A stretch of DNA of 39,204 bases from Anabaena sp. UHCC 0204 (GTDB lineage: Bacteria; Cyanobacteriota; Cyanobacteriia; Cyanobacteriales; Nostocaceae), in contig NZ_VIKW01000038.1 in assembly GCF_009711975.1 (NCBI RefSeq), positions 1-39,204 of the forward strand. The letters run 5' to 3'. The notes beneath the pieces are model-generated. The model worked only from the letters and a program-made list of their open reading frames with translations, ran no database searches and had not been told where the DNA came from. Shown in pieces: positions 34,147-39,204 of this stretch (the first letter of the stretch is position 1; every line of letters begins with the position of its first letter). The translations under genes and the position numbers were made by a program.

Positions 34147-35091
34147 TTATACTTTTATCCCTGGAATATTAACTCTAATCTTGTAAACTGAGGTAGAAGC
34201 TGTAATATAAAGACTTTGGTAATCTTCATCTCCCCAAGCACAATTTGCTGGTACTTCTGGAGTCACAATTGTTCCTAAATGATTTCCTGCTAAATCAAAA
34301 ACCCAAACTCCACCACCACCAGTACAGTAGATATTTCCTTGCGCGTCTATCTTCATTCCATCTGGTAAACCGGGTTTTTCGACTTTCATATCATAAAAGA
34401 TCCGTCCATTGCTAAGTGTTCCATCAGATTGAACATCAAAAACTCGGATATGACGGCGTTCGGAATCATCTATATACAGCTTTTTTTTATCAGGTGAAAA
34501 TGCTAAACCATTTGGTTTGAGAAAATCATCAGCTAAGAGAATAATTTCTTTGGTATCTGGTGAAAGTCTATATACTCCTTGAATTGGTTGTTCCTGTTGT
34601 TCGGGTTTAATCCCATAAGGGGGATCTGTAAAATAAATAAACCCGTCGCTTTTAACAACGACATCATTAGGACTATTGAGTTTTTTACCTTGAAATGTAT
34701 CAGCTAAAACGGTAATTGAACCATCATTTTCTGTGCGGGTAACTTGACGTGTACCATGTTCGCAAGCAATCAATCGTCCTTGTTTATCTCTAGTTAAACC
34801 GTTGGAATTATGGCTAGGTTCTCTAAAAATTGTTAATTCACCATTAGGTGTGAGTTTATATATTTTATTGGCTGGAATATCGCTAAATAGGAGATACTTT
34901 TCTTCAGTAAACCAAATCGGTCCTTCTGTAAATTGAAATCCTGTAGCTACGCGCTCAATTTTCGCATTTTTAGGAAAGAGGGTTTTAAATATTGGAGATT
35001 TTGCCTCTAATCTACCTGGTGCTAATTTTTGAGTAAAAATTGCAGCTATTCGTTTGATTTTTCTATTAATCCGTTGAACAATATGAAACAT
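34147..35091 (-). CDS. SMP-30/gluconolactonase/LRE family beta-propeller protein
   Basis: A 314-residue protein of the SMP-30 family, divalent-metal lactonases or hydrolases with a six-bladed propeller. The probable metal ligands are E56 in FTEGPIW, N142 in LNSPNDVVV, N194 in KPNGLAF and D208/D209 in YIDDSER. LLFSDIPANKIY and YFTDPPYGI are also typical. The N-terminus (about 1-30) is basic and not clearly a signal peptide. Its substrate is unknown. In the run it lies 32 bases after the SDR gene and two bases before the nucleotidyltransferase-like gene, so tight co-expression is likely. A lactonase acting on a sugar-acid or peptide-linked lactone is possible but not shown. Confidence 0.87.
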   Translation of the reverse strand: MFHIVQRINRKIKRIAAIFTQKLAPGRLEAKSPIFKTLFPKNAKIERVATGFQFTEGPIWFTEEKYLLFSDIPANKIYKLTPNGELTIFREPSHNSNGLTRDKQGRLIACEHGTRQVTRTENDGSITVLADTFQGKKLNSPNDVVVKSDGFIYFTDPPYGIKPEQQEQPIQGVYRLSPDTKEIILLADDFLKPNGLAFSPDKKKLYIDDSERRHIRVFDVQSDGTLSNGRIFYDMKVEKPGLPDGMKIDAQGNIYCTGGGGVWVFDLAGNHLGTIVTPEVPANCAWGDEDYQSLYITASTSVYKIRVNIPGIKV

Positions 35092-35123
35092 TATATTTAT
35101 GCAAAAAAAATAAATAGGGTTGT

Positions 35124-36023
35124 TTATTCAGGCGGATTTTGAGCAACACGATAATTATATAATGTTGTGCCACCATCAATTTTTAGAACCGTTCCCGTCG
35201 TGAATTTTGAAAAGTAATCTGAGGCTAGATAAACAGCCGCTCTACCAATATAACAAGGAGAGATAGAACAACCATGCAATAGATTATATTCGATACTCAA
35301 TGGTTGTTTTTGCTCATCTTCCGCTACCCAACTGGGAGCAATTCCATTGACTCTTATTTTGTATGGGGCTAAGTCTACTGCTAATTCTTTGATAATCATC
35401 CCTAATGCTGCTTTGGAAGAACTATAACTAGGCCAACGAACAACTGTTTCTTGGTGGATAGAAGTCATAAAAATAATAGAACCTTGAATAGAATTACTCA
35501 CCATCATTTGGGAGATAAGTTTGGTAAGGTACATGGGACCAAATACATTAGTTTGAAAGATTTTTTGCCATTCTCCTAAATCTAAGTTATTTATCCCAAT
35601 TGTTTCAAATTGAATGCCTACATTATTGACAAGAATATCAATTATGATTTTGTTTTCCTCTAAAATGCTATATAAATAATCAATATTTTCAGGTTTTGAT
35701 ATGTCTAAAACAAAGCCTCTTACCTTAACTGGATAAGTATTTAATTCTTTTTCTAAGTTTAAACATCCTTCCTCAACAATATCTGTGAAGAAAATATTTG
35801 CACCTTGTTTAGCCATTTCAATAGCGATACTTTTGCCAATATTTTTTGCTGCTCCGGTAATAAGAACATTTTTTCCAGCTAAAAGCTGATTATCTAAAAC
35901 TAATGAAGGCTCTACAGTTTTGACTAAAATTTTCGGTTTGAGAGTAGGTATCGGATCGAGGAAGGCTTTTGATGCGGCTTTAAAACGCATTCTAATGTTA
36001 TTTAACTTGGTTTTTAAGTTCAT
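35124..36023 (-). CDS. Short-chain dehydrogenase/reductase
   Basis: A 299-residue SDR enzyme using NAD(P)H. The cofactor motif is TGAAKNIG (56-63), the structural motif NNVG is at 133-136, and the catalytic residues are S188, Y200 and K204 (YSSSK). The C-terminal part with LKIDGGTTL is typical of classical SDRs. About 48 N-terminal residues precede the Rossmann fold, longer than usual and without a recognised motif (NLKTKLNNIRMRFKAASKAF, basic). The N-terminal extension may be a targeting or docking segment. It sits between a glycosyltransferase and the SMP-30-like gene with short gaps, so it may act on the same product. Confidence 0.9.
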   Translation of the reverse strand: MNLKTKLNNIRMRFKAASKAFLDPIPTLKPKILVKTVEPSLVLDNQLLAGKNVLITGAAKNIGKSIAIEMAKQGANIFFTDIVEEGCLNLEKELNTYPVKVRGFVLDISKPENIDYLYSILEENKIIIDILVNNVGIQFETIGINNLDLGEWQKIFQTNVFGPMYLTKLISQMMVSNSIQGSIIFMTSIHQETVVRWPSYSSSKAALGMIIKELAVDLAPYKIRVNGIAPSWVAEDEQKQPLSIEYNLLHGCSISPCYIGRAAVYLASDYFSKFTTGTVLKIDGGTTLYNYRVAQNPPE

Positions 36024-36061
36024 ATCATATCCGTGAATTATAAGCCATCAATTTGAATATC

Positions 36062-36751
36062 CTAATCTTTAGTGCGACGACGATCTAGTGATGCTTTGAG
36101 AATCTGAATATATTCAGTCTGATATTGTTTTTTCTGAATTCCTTTATTGGTTTCATGCAGTCGCCGCTTGGCTACTAAATCGGGTAACATCATTGTTTGG
36201 AGTCCTATCTCTGTCAGACGTACTTGCCAACTAGCAAATTCGGCTAATTTCCAATGAGTTTCAAATAAACCAACCCGAAAAAAAGACTCTCTTTTTATTA
36301 GCAGTGCTGAAGGAATATGTCCCGGCATTAATTTATCGGGAACGTACAGTTTTGCTTTCAGATTGTCTGCCAATTCTGGACTAATAAACTGTTCAACCTG
36401 TCCAAATACAACATCAAGATTGGGGTTATTTATAAATGCTGCCATTTGGCGTGTTAATTTATCCTCTACCCAAAGGTCATCTGCATCAAGAAAGGCAAAA
36501 TAATCGCCTTTGGCTAATTCTAAGCCTCGATTACGAGCCGCCGCAGTACCACTGTTGACTTGACAACAATACTGCACTACAGAACCAAATCCCTTGGCTA
36601 TTTCTGCACTAGCATCAGTTGAACCATCATCTATAACGATAATTTCTAGGGGCTGATAGGTTTGAGCTAGTACACTTTCTATGGCTTGGGCTAGATACTT
36701 TTCGCAATTGTAAACTGGAATAATGACGCTGATTAAAAGGTTTTTGTTCAT
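36062..36751 (-). CDS. Glycosyltransferase family 2 (first of two, downstream copy)
   Basis: A 229-residue GT-A fold glycosyltransferase that transfers a sugar from a nucleotide sugar. SVIIPVYNCEKYLAQAIESV is followed by the nucleotide-binding DDGSTD (41-46), NSGTAAARNRGLELAKG, and the metal-binding DADD (89-92). It lacks membrane segments and is short for the family, a compact domain ending soon after an acceptor-site region with RRLHETNKG. It is a paralogue of the gene immediately upstream (36824-37576), sharing the same order of motifs. The sugar and acceptor are unknown; the setting suggests a peptide or small-molecule acceptor. Confidence 0.92.
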   Translation of the reverse strand: MNKNLLISVIIPVYNCEKYLAQAIESVLAQTYQPLEIIVIDDGSTDASAEIAKGFGSVVQYCCQVNSGTAAARNRGLELAKGDYFAFLDADDLWVEDKLTRQMAAFINNPNLDVVFGQVEQFISPELADNLKAKLYVPDKLMPGHIPSALLIKRESFFRVGLFETHWKLAEFASWQVRLTEIGLQTMMLPDLVAKRRLHETNKGIQKKQYQTEYIQILKASLDRRRTKD

Positions 36752-36823
36752 GCTTATTCTTGCTCCAATTTTTGATTGCGTTTACGTTCAATTGATTGTC
36801 TCATAATCTTTTAACGGTTGAAT

Positions 36824-37576
36824 TCAAGGAGGACTACCAAGATATTCATTAATTGGCATATCTAATAAAATATTAGTTGGAGATATTTGTTTTTTTCGGA
36901 TTCTATCTAAACGTTTCTTGTATATTTTGATAAATCCCAGTTCAACTAAATTTTTCCCCTCAGTCATATTTTTTTGATGTTTTCGATAAAACAGCATTAC
37001 CTGATCTATAAGAACCTTGGATATCCCATTTTCCCAGGCTCGGATAAACCAATCTACATCTTCAGCATAATTGAGTGTTTCGTCAAAAATGCCAATTTTT
37101 TCAAATACAGATTTCCGATAAATTGCGCTCCCTAAATTAATATAGTTGTAAGGTTTATAGACAGGTTCAAATATAGGTTTTTTATCAGATGTCAGTTGTG
37201 ATAAATTCATTTGTTGAATTAATCCTTGTACAATCTCTACCGAGGTATTATCTGCCAAATAATTTCCTTGCACTTTCAGTTTATCATCCGACCAAATATC
37301 GTCAACATCCAAAAAGGCAATTGCATCACCATTTGCTATTCTTATCCCTCGGTTTCGAGCAGCCGATGGACCACTATTTTCTTGATAAATATAGCGGATA
37401 CTGTCCTTGAATTCGGCAGCTATTTCCGCAGTTTTATCTGTTGAACCATCATCAATGACAATAATTTCTAACGGCTGATAATTCTGATTTTTGACATTTT
37501 CAATGGCTTCTACTAGATATTTTTCTCCATTAAAAACTGGAATAATAACGCTAACAAATAATTTTTGATTTTCCAT
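36824..37576 (-). CDS. Glycosyltransferase family 2 (second of two, upstream copy)
   Basis: A 250-residue GT2 enzyme paralogous to the next gene of the run. It shows SVIIPVFNGEKYLVEAIENV, DDGSTD (42-47), NSGPSAARNRGIRIANG and DVDD (90-93), in which the usual DADD is changed at one position outside the metal ligands. The RKHQKNMTEG segment near the end parallels RRLHETNKG of the other copy. It starts three bases from the HPr-kinase-like stop codon, so translation is probably coupled. It most likely works with the kinase product or with the second transferase. Confidence 0.92.
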   Translation of the reverse strand: MENQKLFVSVIIPVFNGEKYLVEAIENVKNQNYQPLEIIVIDDGSTDKTAEIAAEFKDSIRYIYQENSGPSAARNRGIRIANGDAIAFLDVDDIWSDDKLKVQGNYLADNTSVEIVQGLIQQMNLSQLTSDKKPIFEPVYKPYNYINLGSAIYRKSVFEKIGIFDETLNYAEDVDWFIRAWENGISKVLIDQVMLFYRKHQKNMTEGKNLVELGFIKIYKKRLDRIRKKQISPTNILLDMPINEYLGSPP

Positions 37577-37579
37577 TTT

Positions 37580-38665
37580 CTATTGTTTTGTAATGAGATT
37601 GGAAATTACTTGAGGGATTTGCTCTAAATCAGTCCCCAGTTCTAAATAATAACAAGGAACTTGTTTCAAGACTTGCATCATAATTTGACAAGCTTCTTTC
37701 CCCGCACCTGCTAATTGAATCATCGTACTTGGTACAAGTGAAGCTAAAGCGGCAGCGGCAGAGGTAGCTGTTAAAGAAGTATCTTTTTTTCCCGTAATGC
37801 GGGGAACTAAAACTGCCCGAATGGGACAACTTTTCAATATTTTTTCCGGAAAATGTTCGTTAATAAAATAAACGGCTTTTTCTGAATCTAGGCGATCGCT
37901 ATTACTAATAGCTTCAGCCAAAAATGGTAATCTATTCACATCATCGGCATTTTTTTTGCCTGTATTGTAGATGCTAAATACCGTTGGTATAGGTTCACAG
38001 GTAATTAAACTGTAATCGTCACTGGCATAAAAAAGCTCTGAATTAATACAACTTAAAGCCGTTGTTGATTTTCCCGAACCTCCTTTTCCTACTAACAACA
38101 CACCACCGCTGGAAAGTCCCACCGCACCTGCATGAACCAGTTGTATTCCCCGTTTACTCATCCAGACATTCAAAATAGTTCGTAGCGGTGAACCGGTTTC
38201 CCAATAGGGAATTTGTTCTGTCGTATCTACCCAATAGATGCCTAAATTGCGATCGCTATCTAACAAACTCAATGCAAACGCACCCCATTGGAAACTCGTA
38301 TGAATGCGATCAGTATTGAATCCGTAAATTTCTCCACGCTTAGGATGATGATGATTTCTACCCCAAGGTGGTGGTGGCATAATTGTGTTTGTTGATGTAC
38401 TATCCCACAAACAAACTGTTAAATCGGGATTAACAACAGGCTCAATTTCTAAATGTCCTAAAGCCGGAGTTTGATAAGGAATTAAAGCCTCTCCAGCAAA
38501 TCGCAACTGAATTTTAAAACCACCAATATCATAAAACCGATTAACTGCACCACCCACAGATGCTTCGGCTTTTTTGTATAGTTCATAAATTGAATCAAAA
38601 AAAGCGATTGGGTCTTTTTTCTCTGTTTCAATTAAGTTTTCTGATTCTTCAATATCGGGTTTCAT
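37580..38665 (-). CDS. HPr-kinase-like P-loop protein
   Basis: A 361-residue protein whose C-terminal half matches the HPr serine kinase (HprK) fold. The P-loop is GKGGSGKST (193-201), preceded by H178 in LVHAGAVG, and followed by SDDY (D216-D217) in the Walker B-like position. The first 160 residues are unlike the HprK N-terminal domain. No HPr or sugar phosphotransferase system is expected in this type of organism. Proteins of this group occur in lasso-peptide clusters, where some phosphorylate the peptide. It lies 84 bases downstream of the PqqD-like gene and three bases upstream of a glycosyltransferase gene. The substrate here is unknown. Confidence 0.83.
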   Translation of the reverse strand: MKPDIEESENLIETEKKDPIAFFDSIYELYKKAEASVGGAVNRFYDIGGFKIQLRFAGEALIPYQTPALGHLEIEPVVNPDLTVCLWDSTSTNTIMPPPPWGRNHHHPKRGEIYGFNTDRIHTSFQWGAFALSLLDSDRNLGIYWVDTTEQIPYWETGSPLRTILNVWMSKRGIQLVHAGAVGLSSGGVLLVGKGGSGKSTTALSCINSELFYASDDYSLITCEPIPTVFSIYNTGKKNADDVNRLPFLAEAISNSDRLDSEKAVYFINEHFPEKILKSCPIRAVLVPRITGKKDTSLTATSAAAALASLVPSTMIQLAGAGKEACQIMMQVLKQVPCYYLELGTDLEQIPQVISNLITKQ

Positions 38666-38699
38666 TATTTATTTTCACTTATATTTTTAACATTGATTT

Positions 38700-38727
38700 G
38701 GTTGGGTTGAGATCAGAAAACCCAACC
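38700..38727 (-). terminator. GGTTGGGTT hairpin in the pqqD-kinase gap
   Basis: GGTTGGGTT (38700-38708) pairs perfectly with AACCCAACC (38719-38727), nine base pairs with a ten-base loop. It lies within the 84-base gap between the PqqD-like and kinase genes. It resembles a dispersed cyanobacterial palindrome and may lower read-through into the downstream genes. On the minus strand AATGTTAAAAATA follows rather than a strong U-run. Confidence 0.45.
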
Positions 38728-38749
38728 TACATAAATTCTGTTAATTGAT

Positions 38750-39202
38750 TTAAACCTTGGCACTCGGCCAACCCATTTCCGGCTCTACATCATGGATGGG
38801 ATCTAAAGCCAGCAATTCTTCCATATCTGTATATTTATTTAAAACTGGTGGTTCAAATTTTAGCTTTTCTGTAGCTTCTGTTGGAGAGTTATCTTTATCT
38901 GTATAGGTTTGATTTTCTCCATCAGTTGTATCAATACTAATTAAATTTTCGCGCTGCAATTCGGAAATTAAATTGTTAATAGCGGTGGCAATTGTTTCGC
39001 TGCTGCTGTCGTAACCACTAACTATTTTTGCCAAAATCTCACCTCTGGAAAGACCTCTAGCTAGTTTTTCCCAAATATCTGCTCCGACTGTCACCAAACT
39101 ATAATAATCTCCCCCCTCCAGATTGACGATAACTACTTCACCTTCAATCATTTCGTGGACAACCTTCGGGACATTGATTTTAAATTTTTCAGATAAATTC
39201 AT
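38750..39202 (-). CDS. PqqD-like peptide-recognition protein with distinctive C-terminal tail
   Basis: A 150-residue protein. Residues about 8-92 match the PqqD/RRE fold that binds leader peptides in ribosomal-peptide pathways (VVHEMIEGEVVIVNLEGGDY, YSLVTVGADIWEKL, AINNLISELQRENLI). An acidic, Thr/Asn-rich linker (92-113) follows, then a tail (115-150) with PPVLNKYTDMEELLALDPIH, an acidic stretch and GWPSAKV. No other PQQ gene is seen, so this is not PQQ synthesis. The ATG at 39202 is two bases from the window edge; the start is plausible because it precedes the conserved domain directly, but a longer N-terminus cannot be excluded. It is the first visible gene of the seven-gene run. Confidence 0.83.
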   Translation of the reverse strand: MNLSEKFKINVPKVVHEMIEGEVVIVNLEGGDYYSLVTVGADIWEKLARGLSRGEILAKIVSGYDSSSETIATAINNLISELQRENLISIDTTDGENQTYTDKDNSPTEATEKLKFEPPVLNKYTDMEELLALDPIHDVEPEMGWPSAKV

Positions 39203-39204
39203 TG

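Noticed and set aside
37580-38665. Genuine HprK controlling carbon catabolite repression
   Set aside because: The N-terminal domain differs, no HPr or PTS gene is nearby, and the operon context points to a different substrate.
38750-39202. PQQ biosynthesis locus
   Set aside because: Only a PqqD-type fold is present; no PqqA, B, C or E is in view and the neighbours do not fit PQQ synthesis.
1-39204. tRNA, rRNA and other structured RNA genes
   Set aside because: No tRNA-like cloverleaf, rRNA core sequence or familiar riboswitch was recognised by eye; small RNAs cannot be excluded without a covariance search.

Overview
The window looks like chromosomal DNA of a filamentous, heterocyst-type cyanobacterium (Nostocales, Anabaena/Nostoc/Dolichospermum-like). 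The signs are low GC content, 17 exact GCGATCGC (HIP1) octamers found by eye, many intergenic heptanucleotide tandem repeats (STRR type), and a typical cyanobacterial gene set: gap2-type GAPDH, an IctB-like membrane protein, a TLP40-like cyclophilin, pentapeptide-repeat protein, Ser/Thr kinases with WD40 repeats, DUF3386 and Uma2 proteins. The genus assignment is inference. No tRNA, rRNA, CRISPR array or complete IS transposase was seen.

Layout. 0.1-4.1 kb: a large fused Eco57I-type restriction-methyltransferase and a Uma2-family nuclease-like protein bracketed by two related hairpins, with no HIP1 site in the first 5.9 kb. 4.2-7.8 kb: minus-strand housekeeping run murC, murB, ybaB/ebfC-type protein, low-molecular-weight tyrosine phosphatase. 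8.4-10.6 kb: gap2 (+) converging on thiL (-). 10.7-14.5 kb: an orphan HsdR-N-like nuclease domain protein, a MITE, a pentapeptide-repeat protein and an exported cyclophilin. 14.8-16.6 kb: efp-accB (+) converging on a GerMN-domain protein. 17.0-22.2 kb: an IctB/O-antigen-ligase-like membrane protein and two tandem Ser/Thr kinases, one with a transmembrane segment and a seven-repeat WD40 propeller. 22.3-26.1 kb: a CPXCG zinc-ribbon protein, a GH57 glycosidase, an Nfu-type Fe-S scaffold and a DUF3386 protein. 26.5-32.7 kb: a secreted filamentous-haemagglutinin-like protein and clpB.

33.0-39.2 kb: seven consecutive minus-strand genes with short gaps, entering from the right edge: PqqD-like protein, HPr-kinase-like P-loop protein, two family-2 glycosyltransferases, SDR oxidoreductase, SMP-30/gluconolactonase-like protein and a PF14907-like nucleotidyltransferase with an altered active site. 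A PqqD/RRE-type recognition protein, an HPr-kinase-like enzyme and a PF14907 protein together recall the tailoring part of some lasso-peptide (RiPP) clusters, in which the peptide is phosphorylated and then further decorated. The PqqD protein carries an unusual C-terminal tail (YTDMEELLALDPIHDV then GWP). This is the best candidate for an undescribed system, but the upstream part that would contain a maturase, protease or separate precursor lies outside the window.

Intergenic DNA is rich in small non-autonomous elements: a MITE family with GGCGTTGCTGAT ends (two full copies plus fragments), a second with AGGACTTACGCAA ends (one full copy and one solo end that supplies the stop codon of the haemagglutinin gene), a third with GTACTATAGCGGT ends, a 66-bp tandem repeat, and composite STRR blocks shared by several intergenic regions.
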